In this document: piece by piece, positions 16,297-24,107 of the stretch
Position numbering within the stretch: the stretch's first letter is position 1
How the letters are laid out: each line of letters starts with the position of its first letter
DNA from: Hahella ganghwensis DSM 17046
Lineage (GTDB): Bacteria > Pseudomonadota > Gammaproteobacteria > Pseudomonadales > Oleiphilaceae
Assembly (NCBI RefSeq): GCF_000376785.1
Contig: NZ_AQXX01000096.1
Span: 1 to 49,142, forward strand
Reading direction: 5' to 3'
Length of the DNA: 49,142 bases
The notes under the pieces: model-generated
Databases searched by the model: none
Told to the model about the DNA's origin: nothing
What the model saw: only the letters and a program-made list of their open reading frames with translations
Program-made: the position numbers and the translations under genes

Positions 16297-17622
16297 TTAG
16301 GCTCCCTTGCTGAGTGTGTGTGAAGTGGAAAGTTTTTTGGCGGCGGCCACCACAGGGCTGCTTTCAGGTTGTGCAGTCGACTGTGTGCCGGCATCGGCTG
16401 TGATGCGTGAACTGATGTCAGGCTGTTCAGCCCGAGCATTGAGTAGCGCCTGGCGCACCTGCGCTTCACTCATGCCTGAGGCGAGAAACTCGGCTGTGCG
16501 CTGGGGGTTGCCCGCGATCAGACACAGCTCTGCAATGGCCTGTGCTTCACCGCGACCTTTCATGGCCGCTGATGAAGCCGACACGCTGGCGGCTGGTGCA
16601 GGTGCCTGCGGTGTGGGTTCAGTCACTTCGGTTTCGTTTGCTGGTTCGTCGTGTGTTGCGGCGAGATCGTCTGTCTTTGGATCGGTATGTTCATGGCGTG
16701 TCATGTGCGGAATTCCTGTTTGCTGTTGGATAACGTTGGGTGAGTTCACCGTTGCTCGGCGCTGGCTCTTGGAGTTGGTTTGGACTAATCGTCGCTCGGC
16801 GCTGAGGGATTCGCTGAACTCTGCCAACACCTGATCAAAGCTGCCGATGGCATCCGCCAGTCCGGCCGAAATCGCTTCATCCCCGAAATACAGTCCCGCT
16901 TCGGTAGCGCGTACCGCCTCGATATCCATGCCTCGCATCGATGCCACTTGCGTCACAAACAACTCATAGAGGCGGTTCACTTCGGTTTGCAGCGATGTGG
17001 CTGCTTGGGGACTTAAAGGCTCATGGGGTGAAAAGTCGTTTTTGTGGTGCCCGGCGAAAATCGCTGTGTAGTGCAAGCCTTCTTTGGCATCGCGCACCGA
17101 TTGATCGACATGCAGAGCAATCACACCAATCGAACCGACGCCTGCAGTCTGGGAAAGCGTTAACCGCGTGGCCGCTGAAGCAATCGCGTATGCCGCTGAA
17201 TAGGCCGCGTCATTGGCGTGAGCCCAGACCGGTTTCACCGAGCTGGCTGATCGAATCCGCTCGGCCAGTTCAAACACGCCGCCGGCTTCACCGCCAGGCG
17301 AGTCCATATCCAACAAGATGCCTTGCACCTGAGGATCAGCGATGGCTGCATCAATGCGTGCCGCGATATCGGCATAGGACATCAACCCCGATGCCGCCTC
17401 TAAACCAATGGTTCGGCGCACCAAAGTGCCGTGAATCGGAATGATGGCAATGCCTTGCTGTGCCGCTTGCACAGGTGCGCGTGCAGGTACGGGCGGTAAC
17501 GCTGCACTCACCTCGGGCAAGCCGATGCGAGATCCGAGCACCGACAAAATGATGTCCAGTTTCGGGCGCGCAATAAGTAGCGGCGTCCCGTATAAACGGG
17601 ACGCTAAATGAGCCAATTGCAT
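16297..17622 (-). CDS. Head maturation protease (S49) with scaffold-like C-terminus
   Basis: 441 residues. The first 270 form an SppA/ClpP-like S49 peptidase: IPIHGTLVRR, LLDMDSPGGEAGG, AYSAAYAIASAATR, and the serine in TAGVGSIGV (near residue 160), with a downstream Lys in AGHHKND as likely dyad partner. The remainder is Pro/Ala/Glu-rich and unstructured, then helical (EAQAIAELCLIAGNPQRTAEFL), like the scaffold part of lambda C/Nu3. It would cleave scaffold and portal during head maturation. Internal starts may produce a separate scaffold protein, as in lambda. It directly follows the portal gene. Confidence 0.93.
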   Translation of the reverse strand: MQLAHLASRLYGTPLLIARPKLDIILSVLGSRIGLPEVSAALPPVPARAPVQAAQQGIAIIPIHGTLVRRTIGLEAASGLMSYADIAARIDAAIADPQVQGILLDMDSPGGEAGGVFELAERIRSASSVKPVWAHANDAAYSAAYAIASAATRLTLSQTAGVGSIGVIALHVDQSVRDAKEGLHYTAIFAGHHKNDFSPHEPLSPQAATSLQTEVNRLYELFVTQVASMRGMDIEAVRATEAGLYFGDEAISAGLADAIGSFDQVLAEFSESLSAERRLVQTNSKSQRRATVNSPNVIQQQTGIPHMTRHEHTDPKTDDLAATHDEPANETEVTEPTPQAPAPAASVSASSAAMKGRGEAQAIAELCLIAGNPQRTAEFLASGMSEAQVRQALLNARAEQPDISSRITADAGTQSTAQPESSPVVAAAKKLSTSHTLSKGA

Positions 17623-17624
17623 GA

Positions 17625-19023
17625 TTAGTTTTCCTGAGAGTCTTGGTGTGGAGTTGGCGTTGCGCCAATCACTGATGGCTTGTCTTGTCGCGGATCGGAA
17701 TCGAAAACCAGTCCGAGTTCATCAGCGCGCAGATTGTCGGCGGCGATCTCTCGATCAATATCCTCGGCGTCATAGCCGAACGCGGATATGGCTTCGGAGC
17801 GAGACAAAAGACCCGCGCGGATAGCGGTGAGCATGGCATCGAACTCTTTCTTCGGATCAACCCATTGCCAGCCCTGAGGGATCCACTTGGCTGCCAGGTA
17901 CTCCCGCTTGCGTTCCGCAAATTGCGGCAGCGGTAAAGCATCTTCGAGTGCTGCTTGCTCCATCCAGGCTCGCCATATCGGCCGACACAACTGATGCACA
18001 ATCACGCCATGTTGAATCGCTTCGCACCGGCGGCGAAATTCCAACAAGCCCGCGCGAATGGATGAGTAGTTCACTTGCGTTAGATCACCAGTGAGCATTT
18101 CATAGGTGATGCCCATGGCAGACGCCACCGCCCGAAACTGCATGCGTAAAAACTCGGCGTAGCTGCCACCCACATCGGCCGGCTGACTAAAACGCACATC
18201 CTCGCCCGGTTCCAGAATTTGCATGGTGCCAGGCTCAAGACCCGCCAAAGCGGCACCGGCAGCATCCGGAAGCCCTTCACCCATCAGGTTGTCTTCCGGT
18301 GACAGCCGTGTAATGAAGCCCGCAAACATCGCAGCCGTTTTCTTGCGAACTAGCTCGGCATCGTCGTATTGGTCCAGTTCATTGAGTTTGACGAGTGCTC
18401 GTGCAAGCCAGGGTTCGCCACGAATCTGGCCAGGACGCAGCGGGCGAAATAAGTGGACGATTTCAGCGGCCGGGACGCGAACCGTATCCATCCCGCCGCT
18501 ACCGGACCCTCCGTTACTGGACATAGGCGCCAGGGCACCATCTCCGGGGTGGGTACGTGTTAAGTGGTAGGCCACACGCCGTCCCAAACGGTCGAATTCG
18601 ATACCAGCACGGATTAAATTACCGGACGGTGTTTGCGTGTTCATGGATACCGGCAAATGCTCAGGCTCCAGAACCTGCAGTTGTAAACCCACGGGCAGCC
18701 CATCTTCGGACTTGCGAAATCGTAGGCGCACCAGGCATTCACCGCCTTCGAGCATGGCGCGGCAAGCCAAGGCCTGCAAACCATAGAAATCGGTGAGCCC
18801 GGCGGCATCCGCTTGCTCACACCAATCGGACCAAAGCCGATGGATGGCTTCACGTAATGACTGATCTTGCACCATGCTTTGGGGCTTGATGCCAGTGCCG
18901 ATCGCATTGGACACGAAGGCTTCCACCCCGGCCGCAGGCCAGTGCACGACGTCCACCACCAACACCATCGTAGGTCGGTGAGCCGCCAAACAAGCGGCGT
19001 TGAATTCTTCCAAGCCAACTCAT
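17625..19023 (-). pseudogene. Portal protein gene (gpB family), N-terminal deletion and frameshift
   Basis: The original start is the ATG at 19021-19023, immediately after the connector stop (TAAATG). It reads MSWLGRIQRRLFGGSPTYDG then GGGRRALA, a normal portal N-terminus, but the frame is lost near 18927. From there the portal continues in a different frame with VEAFVSNAIGTGIKP (18926 leftward) to the stop at 17625, with all later motifs intact (YEMLTGDLTQVNYSSIRAG). Family portals have roughly 40 residues between these two parts (Arg-rich, ending NPWAANAVEAF), which are missing here. One deletion whose length is not a multiple of three explains both. Reading from an internal start at 19013 gives a chimeric, out-of-frame N-terminus. 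The portal is essential for DNA packaging, so the phage should be defective unless this is an assembly error. Confidence 0.78.
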
Positions 19024-19245
19024 TTAGAAACCCTTGCCGGTGGTGATACGAATTTGTCTGGGCGCACCCGGCCATAATCCAGTGGCGGTTGCCTGCTCAA
19101 ACAAATCGCGTTTAATGATTTCAATGGCTGTTTTGAGTTCGTCGACACTGCGATACTCCACCGTTTTATCGCCAAAGCTCACGCGCTTTTCGCCTTTGGC
19201 CAGAGCAGCCTAAAGTAACTCCAACTGTTCCTGTGTGTAAGCCAT
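19024..19245 (-). pseudogene. gpW-like head-tail connector gene with in-frame amber codon
   Basis: A 74-codon frame reads MAYTQEQLELL, then TAG at codon 12 (19210-19212), then AALAKGEKRVSFGDKTVEYR and later VDELKTAIEIIKRDL, ending QIRITTGKGF and TAA. Apart from the amber, it is a full-length member of the small gpW family (about 70 residues) that closes the portal vertex. The start overlaps the upstream TAA (TAATG) and the stop directly abuts the portal ATG, so gene boundaries are certain. The residue normally at the amber position is charged (Lys, Glu or Arg), one base away from TAG (AAG, GAG or CAG codons). It is either a nonsense mutation or a suppressible/readthrough codon. Confidence 0.85.
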
Positions 19246-19637
19246 TAGCGAAATACCGTGAGATTGATTTCAGTGGAATCGGCGTAAGTGGTCGAGGTCG
19301 TGGCACAGCTGATGTCCACGTATTGCTCGGTCTTCTCGTTGTTGGTTTCACGCACGATGGCAATTCGCTGGGCACCGTTATCGGTGCTACTGCGCGCTAA
19401 GGCGGTCCAGCAATAATGGGTATCCAGCATGGGTTGACTGAAGTAAACGCGGTACCGGCCTCTGGCGATCCGATTGACGCTGGCCACGTTGAAAGCTGCG
19501 CGCAAGACGATGGCATTGCCGTCATAACCAAAGCACACCCAGGCACGTGCCACACCGGGATGATTGGCGGTGATCTTTGACTTCACTTCCGAACCGATGC
19601 GAACCGCTAACGCCGTCAATCGCTCGATCAGTGTCAT
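19245..19637 (-). CDS. Small tail-fibre-type protein, 130 aa
   Basis: After an N-terminal helix (LIERLTALAVRIGSEVKSK), the rest resembles the repeated fibre domain of marine phages: ARAWVCFGYDGNAIVLRAAF, then VASVNRIARGRYRVYFSQPM and LDTHYCWTALARSS, i.e. the 'AWVNF...I..SFNVSSI...G.G.Y.V.F...M.D..Y' pattern. Its N-terminal helix is similar to that of the upstream gene (LQTRIESLVLRIAQEFNTLNSK), so the two probably share an attachment point. A position between terminase and connector genes is unusual for fibre proteins. It may be a head fibre (inference). Confidence 0.68.
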   Translation of the reverse strand: MTLIERLTALAVRIGSEVKSKITANHPGVARAWVCFGYDGNAIVLRAAFNVASVNRIARGRYRVYFSQPMLDTHYCWTALARSSTDNGAQRIAIVRETNNEKTEQYVDISCATTSTTYADSTEINLTVFR

Positions 19638-20128
19638 TAGCTCAAGGCCGCCTCAAAGATCGCAACAAAGTCCGTGTCGGTGTTGCCCACATCGGTTGTG
19701 GCTACCGCACCAATATTCGAGCGAGCTTGTGTTTGCTCTGGCACCGTCAAGGTTTGTGGCGCATCAAAACGCACCCGGTTGTTTACCGCTGCGAGCAACG
19801 CATCCAGACCGGTGGTACCGTCTTGCAGCAACTGCTGAATTTCCAACAAGGTGTCATAGGCGGCATCTGCACCACCCAGAATTTCAGCCTTCAATGTGTC
19901 CAGCAGGCTGACGATCTTGGAGGATGAATAGGTAGTGGTCAGTGCGACGTTCGCATCATCGATACCCGTTCCATTGGTAACTGCCGCCTGCAGTTCATTG
20001 ATAGCAGCGACCAGGCTGGATTTATCGGTTGTGGTGAGGCTTGCCAGCGCGCCAGTTTTGCTGTTGAGGGTGTTGAATTCCTGGGCGATGCGTAGCACCA
20101 GACTTTCAATCCGGGTTTGTAAACTCAT
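19637..20128 (-). CDS. Fibre/structural protein with helical N-terminus, 163 aa
   Basis: Starts SLQTRIESLVLRIAQEFNTL. It contains LASLTTTDKSSLVAAINELQ, a motif widespread in phage tail and head fibre proteins, followed by helical repeats and VPEQTQARSNIGAVATTD near the end. The composition (Ala, Thr, Leu, Asn) and the SLVAAINEL motif indicate a trimeric coiled-coil fibre shaft. It is coupled to the next fibre-like gene (TAATG-type junction at 19637), so both are likely parts of one appendage. Confidence 0.68.
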   Translation of the reverse strand: MSLQTRIESLVLRIAQEFNTLNSKTGALASLTTTDKSSLVAAINELQAAVTNGTGIDDANVALTTTYSSSKIVSLLDTLKAEILGGADAAYDTLLEIQQLLQDGTTGLDALLAAVNNRVRFDAPQTLTVPEQTQARSNIGAVATTDVGNTDTDFVAIFEAALS

Positions 20129-20201
20129 AGTGATTTCTCTTTAAGTTGAGTCAGGTTTCATCCCAAAAGGCGAGGAAACCTGACAGCTCAAGGCTGTTTA
20201 A

Positions 20202-22166
20202 TTAGGTTAACCAGCGACTGCGCACCACTTGCCGTGACCGTCGCGAGGTGCCAGAAGATGAAAGGCCACTAGCCGAACTCAATTGAGCCGTGGTCTCTGC
20301 GGGTGTTGCTTGTGATAAGGCGGCGGTGTCTGATGCCAGTCCGAGCTGTCGTTCAAGCTCATTCCAGTGCCGCTCCTCGAAGCGATCAAGTCCGGCGGCC
20401 GAAGCGGCGGCGCGAGCATAGACATAGCAATCCAAGGCCTCGTTACGCTCACGCATTTTCTGCCATTCACGCACCGGGAAGCCGTTTCGATCGCGACGAG
20501 TAATGAGCTGCTCGGCACAGAGTTGTTGAATAAACTCTGCATCGATTTTCGGTAGATGGACAAAGCCCGCCGGATAAACCGGTGTGATTCCGTCCTCTGC
20601 CACATCAGCGGTTTTGCGCAGATTGTTATAGAACTCAAGCTTGGCGATACCCACTGCAACGCTGTAGAGCTTGATACCTCGGCGCAGTTTTTTACCGCCT
20701 TGGGAAACATCAATTGCCGTAGGTGTACCGATCAACGCGGCACCGCGTGGTACGCCTTTAATGGCCATCACCCGGGAATCGCGACATCCACGCACAAAGG
20801 CATAGGCCTCTTGGGTGGCAAACCCTGTATCCAGGGCAAATCGCGTCAGTGGCATTTGGTTGCCACTGGCGTGGGTCCAGGTTTCGTCGATCATCGATTT
20901 CAGTGATTGCCACACGGTTTCACGAGCTGTGTCACCCAAAAAAATTCGATGCTCAATCAGCCAGGATTCTTTGCCACGACCGAATGCCCAGATGGATGCT
21001 TCGATACGATCTTTCTGCACATCGGCCGCACCCACTAACAACAAACCCTGCTCCGGCACTGTGCCGAGTGCATAGCCCTCCCGTCGTTCAATCAGTCGCT
21101 GCCAGTCCGGTGCCTCACCTTCTTCGACCCAGGTTTCGCCCAGCTCGGTGTTCTTAAAAGTTTTGATGGCGGCAGCCGAGCCGGACTCTTTGCTTACAGC
21201 ACTTTCCCATGTGGCTGCGATGTCTTGCCAGGATCGCCAACCCACCGGGCTGTACAGAGACGACAGGTGAAAGCCGGCTGTTTTGTAATTGCCCTCGGTG
21301 TTCATGGCTCGCCATTCGCCGTGTTCGAGCATCCAGGTTTTGTGATGCTCGGCGATGGGTTTATCGCATGACTCGCAGACATAAGCCGCCGTTTCAGGCT
21401 GCCCCTTTTCCCAGCGCAATTGTTCAAATCGCAGCCATTGCCGATGTGAGCAATGCGGGCATGGCACAAAGTAACGACGTTGATCTGAGGCTTCGAATTC
21501 CCGCTCAATGGCAGAGACGCCCGAAATGGTTGGTGTGGAAACAATGAATATCTTGCGCCGAGCAAAGGTACGGGTACGTGCTTCCGCCAGCGACACCGCG
21601 TCACCTTCACCTTCGACATCCAATGGATAACCGTCGACCTCATCTAGAAACAAATAACGCACCGGCATGGATCGCAGTCCGACGGCGCTGTTAGCACCGG
21701 TCATTACCAGTACACCGCCACGAAACTCTTTCGACAAAATGGTGTTGCCGGAATCGCGTGATCGCGCAGGTGCGATCAACTCTGCAAGGATGGGCGACTC
21801 ATCTATCAGCGGATCAATGCGCTGCTTTGAGTTGCGCTTGGCCATTTCCACGGTAGGCCATACCGCCATCATTGGTCCCGGCGCATGGTGGATCACATAG
21901 CCAATCCAGTTGGAGCCCATCTCCGTTGCACCTAGCTGGGCCGCCTTCATAAACGCGACCCGCTCAATGGGCGAGGTTGGCGACAGGCAATCCATAATGG
22001 CTTTCAGATACGGCGTCCGACTGGTGCGCCAGCGACCGGGCTCCGCCGAGGCTTTGCTCGACAGCATGCGATGACGGTCTGACCATTCGGAGACGGATAA
22101 CAGTGGATCGGGGGTCAGTCCTTCTCGCCAGGCTCGGTCGATGTCCAGCGCACCGTCGTAGTCCAT
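20202..22166 (-). CDS. Terminase large subunit (gpA family)
   Basis: 654 residues, near lambda gpA (641). The ATPase part has the Walker A-like KAAQLGATE (74-82) and the Walker B YLFLDEVDGYP (171-181, DE at 175-176). A Cys-rich segment (CPHCSHRQ, then CESCDKP near 235-262) is present as in relatives. The nuclease half contains RFALDTGFATQEAYAFV and WLIEHRIFLGD. It packages concatemeric DNA into proheads and cuts cos ends. It is separated from the small subunit by the toxin-antitoxin unit and a terminator, so it needs transcription readthrough or a local promoter. Confidence 0.96.
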   Translation of the reverse strand: MDYDGALDIDRAWREGLTPDPLLSVSEWSDRHRMLSSKASAEPGRWRTSRTPYLKAIMDCLSPTSPIERVAFMKAAQLGATEMGSNWIGYVIHHAPGPMMAVWPTVEMAKRNSKQRIDPLIDESPILAELIAPARSRDSGNTILSKEFRGGVLVMTGANSAVGLRSMPVRYLFLDEVDGYPLDVEGEGDAVSLAEARTRTFARRKIFIVSTPTISGVSAIEREFEASDQRRYFVPCPHCSHRQWLRFEQLRWEKGQPETAAYVCESCDKPIAEHHKTWMLEHGEWRAMNTEGNYKTAGFHLSSLYSPVGWRSWQDIAATWESAVSKESGSAAAIKTFKNTELGETWVEEGEAPDWQRLIERREGYALGTVPEQGLLLVGAADVQKDRIEASIWAFGRGKESWLIEHRIFLGDTARETVWQSLKSMIDETWTHASGNQMPLTRFALDTGFATQEAYAFVRGCRDSRVMAIKGVPRGAALIGTPTAIDVSQGGKKLRRGIKLYSVAVGIAKLEFYNNLRKTADVAEDGITPVYPAGFVHLPKIDAEFIQQLCAEQLITRRDRNGFPVREWQKMRERNEALDCYVYARAAASAAGLDRFEERHWNELERQLGLASDTAALSQATPAETTAQLSSASGLSSSGTSRRSRQVVRSRWLT

Positions 22167-22204
22167 TCTTTTTCACTAAATCGCATTATCTGTAGAGAAT
22201 TTTG

Positions 22205-22231
22205 GCAACAAAAAAGGCGCCGAAGCGCCTT
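22205..22231 (-). terminator. Rho-independent terminator after the toxin-antitoxin unit
   Basis: On the minus strand AAGGCGC-TTCG-GCGCCTT is followed directly by TTTTGTTG. The 7-bp stem has the stable UUCG tetraloop. It ends the three-gene unit 22257-23148 and insulates it from the large terminase gene. Confidence 0.92.
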
Positions 22232-22256
22232 ACGGTAAAAACAAAAAATCTTATTT

Positions 22257-22586
22257 TCAGTCTTTCAATTCTACAAAATCGTCTTCGCTTGAATCTGAGA
22301 GCGGATTTTTTTTGCGGTGCTCTTCAAATTGCTCACGGAACGGCTTACCGAAATTTTCTTCATCATCTGAGGGCCAGCCTGCATTCAACCCACCTAGAAT
22401 CTCATCCAAAGGAATCCATCCTACAATATCTGCATTGTATCCAAGCTGCCACTGACTACCGTTCCAGGACGCTACATCGTAGGAACCAAATCCATGAGGA
22501 TAACGAACGGCGACAAAATATTCGCCGAGAGCTGGCGGTTCAGTTTTCTCTCGCCACAAAGGTTTCAAAGTGCCAGTTTCAGTCAC
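22257..22586 (-). CDS. Third gene of the YafO-type operon, unknown, 109 aa
   Basis: Starts with GTG at 22586, 2 bases after the toxin stop, with GAGGAAAT as ribosome site. It reads EYFVAVRYPHGFGSYDVASW, then WNGSQWQLGYNADIVGWIPL, followed by a charged Asp/Glu/Lys-rich tail. The W-N-G-x-W ... G-W-x-P-L pattern resembles small DUF551-type phage proteins, but the match is weak. It is cotranscribed with the toxin, ahead of a terminator. It could modify or bind the toxin, or be an unrelated cargo gene. Confidence 0.6.
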   Translation of the reverse strand: MTETGTLKPLWREKTEPPALGEYFVAVRYPHGFGSYDVASWNGSQWQLGYNADIVGWIPLDEILGGLNAGWPSDDEENFGKPFREQFEEHRKKNPLSDSSEDDFVELKD

Positions 22587-22588
22587 TA

Positions 22589-22993
22589 TTATTTCCTCAT
22601 CCTAAATTGTTCAGCCTTGTCAATCAGCCAATTCATATAGCTGAAATCCCGCGCTTTTTGATGTGCGCCATCAACAATAAAGTCGATCACATAATAAGTA
22701 TTTGGCGTCATCGAAGCCTCTGTATAGATCAAAGCGCTGTCACTTGTTCCAGCACGTACACGAACAGTTTTGACCTTATCTAGGACATGCACATGACGCA
22801 ATTTTGCCCTTTCAGCATACGGTTTTGGATCATGATAAGGCACATCCTTACCAAAATAAGTGACCTGAACCCCTGATTTATAGCGCTTAAAATCGCTGAT
22901 AAGTGCTCGCAACTCGCTATTAGTTTGGCTTTCCTGATCAAGCTCTTTGCGTACGAACACTGTGACTGTGCTTTCTTTCACTGTCAGATCCAA
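22589..22993 (-). CDS. YafO-family type II toxin (ribosome-dependent mRNA interferase)
   Basis: 134 residues. The family pattern is clear by eye: ELRALISDFKRYKSG...YFGKDVPY, then LRHVHVLDKV, RAGTSDSALIYTEA and the end HQKARDFSYMNWLIDKAEQF-RMR, in the same order as E. coli YafO (DFISYK, FGRD, HIHL, NDEAHLVY, HKLARDNNQM, AEAFRMR). YafO cleaves mRNA on translating ribosomes. A TTG at 22993 follows the small antitoxin gene by 8 bases; a GTG at 22981 is an alternative start. Its partner here is the 48-residue gene upstream, not a recognisable YafN. Confidence 0.8.
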   Translation of the reverse strand: MDLTVKESTVTVFVRKELDQESQTNSELRALISDFKRYKSGVQVTYFGKDVPYHDPKPYAERAKLRHVHVLDKVKTVRVRAGTSDSALIYTEASMTPNTYYVIDFIVDGAHQKARDFSYMNWLIDKAEQFRMRK

Positions 22994-23001
22994 TATAGGT
23001 T

Positions 23002-23148
23002 TTATTTAACTTCCACGTAATCGACGAGGCTAGTATTTTTCTTAGTTTTGTCGGCCTTTGTTTTGGCTCGCTCAAAACCTTTCGCAACTTTATCCAGAGA
23101 CGCTTTATTTGGGATAAACGTCTGTTTTATCGGCTTGTCTTTACTCAT
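23002..23148 (-). CDS. Putative antitoxin of the YafO-type toxin, 48 aa
   Basis: Small, highly basic protein (MSKDKPIKQTFIPNKASLDK ... ending SLVDYVEVK) with Lys-rich helical centre. The ATG at 23148 is chosen because AAGGA lies about 10 bases upstream and the longer frame to 23238 runs through the promoter. It precedes the toxin with an 8-base gap, as expected for an antitoxin. It has no recognisable DNA-binding motif, and it is shorter than YafN, so autoregulation of the palindrome upstream might involve the toxin complex. The antitoxin call rests on context. Confidence 0.6.
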   Translation of the reverse strand: MSKDKPIKQTFIPNKASLDKVAKGFERAKTKADKTKKNTSLVDYVEVK

Positions 23149-23163
23149 GGCATATATCCTTAA

Positions 23164-23177
23164 CGATATAGATATCG
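23164..23177. promoter_or_regulatory. Palindromic operator of the toxin-antitoxin unit
   Basis: CGATAT-AG-ATATCG is a perfect 6-bp inverted repeat with a 2-bp spacer, 16 bases before the antitoxin ATG and just after the small terminase stop. Position and symmetry fit an autoregulatory site. Confidence 0.55.
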
Positions 23178-23234
23178 CGGATTGTACGCAGCTCTTTGCA
23201 AATATCTCAAGGTCGAATATCACAGATATACATT

Positions 23235-23777
23235 TCAATCCACTCTCGACTGAATCTCACCCAGTTCCTGTAAGTGCTCTCGCACTGAAGCTTCTAAAAC
23301 GACATGCATGGTATGAGGGTCTACTTCGAGACGGGCCGCCATCTGTGCTGACACCCGCGAGGGCCAGTTGAGCCAGGCATCACGTTCTGAACGGGCCAGC
23401 TTGAACACGTGGGCGATGGCTTTTGAGCGATCCACCAGTTCCTGTTTTAGCTGCTGCAGCTTGACCCGATTGGTCTGCGCCTTGAGCACTTCGTTGGCCG
23501 TTCGCGCTTGCATGTAGGTGGTTCCGGAGGCCGGACCACGACTTTCCTTGAGTGTCTCGTCGACCGCATCCAAGGCAGCCTTGGGGACTGCTTTGGTCGC
23601 AGCTGCTGGTTTTCGTTGTTGGGACTGGTCGGTATTGAGTGTCCATTGGCGATCGGCCTTGGCAATGTCGACACTGCCGTCAGGCTCCAATGAAATGCGT
23701 CCAGCCTTGACGGCCTTGCGCACCGCCGTATCGGAAACTCCGCGATGTTTGGCATACGCCCGCAATGATACGCCCAC
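23235..23777 (-). CDS. Terminase small subunit (Nu1-like)
   Basis: 180 residues from a GTG (GVSLRAYAKHRGVSDTAVRK). The N-terminal winged-helix reads AYAKHRGVSDTAVRKAVKAGRI, the DNA-binding motif of Nu1-type terminases, which recognise the cos site. A Lys/Ala-rich linker follows, then a helical C-terminal part (EVLKAQTNRVKLQQLKQELV, ARSERDAWLNWPSRVSAQMA) that binds the large subunit. It is the first gene of the late minus-strand series and is divergent from the plus-strand operon at 23884. A cos site would be expected close by but was not identified. Confidence 0.88.
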   Translation of the reverse strand: MGVSLRAYAKHRGVSDTAVRKAVKAGRISLEPDGSVDIAKADRQWTLNTDQSQQRKPAAATKAVPKAALDAVDETLKESRGPASGTTYMQARTANEVLKAQTNRVKLQQLKQELVDRSKAIAHVFKLARSERDAWLNWPSRVSAQMAARLEVDPHTMHVVLEASVREHLQELGEIQSRVD

Positions 23778-23836
23778 GCCATAACCTACTGTTTTTAATC
23801 GAATTATTAAGCGGAATTGAGTTGATAAGTGCTCTG

Positions 23837-23887
23837 AAGGAAGCGTTCATGTGCTTAACGAAAGCGCACACGGAGACAACAACATGA
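23837..23887 (+). promoter_or_regulatory. Leader with repeated GAAGCGTTCAT motif and possible leader peptide
   Basis: AAGGAAGCGTTCAT at 23837-23850 recurs exactly at 24927-24940, and its core GAAGCGTTCAT recurs at 43543-43553; all three copies stand 30-45 bases before a gene start. Here AAGGA and the following ATG (23849) would also start a 12-codon peptide rich in Thr whose TGA overlaps the ATG of the next gene (ATGA), so translation of the leader could be coupled to it. Confidence 0.5.
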
Positions 23888-24096
23888 GCCGCAAACCTAC
23901 CGCCCTCGACACCTTTATGGCCCGCAAAGCGGAGATCGACGAGGCACTGGCCCGCCTGCAAGCCCTGAGCGACGACCACTTCAACACCCACCCCGATGAA
24001 ATCAACTGGGGGCACGCCGGCAGCCTCGGCTACATCGCCGAAAAGCTGAAAGAACTGACCGATTTTGCCTTCCAAGAAGGCGAGTACGCCGAATAA
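23884..24096 (+). CDS. Small unknown protein, first gene of plus-strand operon, 70 aa
   Basis: Reads MSRKPTALDTFMARKAEIDE, then helices with ALSDDHFNTHPDEINWGHAG and an acidic end. The ATG at 23884 follows GGAGACAACAAC and fits better than a GTG at 23851. Small proteins of this kind precede DUF3489 genes in other prophages and islands. It is acidic and probably an all-helical, DNA-mimic-sized protein, but no function can be assigned. Confidence 0.65.
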   Translation: MSRKPTALDTFMARKAEIDEALARLQALSDDHFNTHPDEINWGHAGSLGYIAEKLKELTDFAFQEGEYAE

Positions 24097-24107
24097 AGGA
24101 GCACACC

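Noticed and set aside
18641-19075. Alternative minus-strand frame over the portal start, 144 aa
   Set aside because: It is a third frame with a Trp/Cys/Pro-rich translation and no similarity to portal proteins; the true N-terminus is in the frame starting at 19023.
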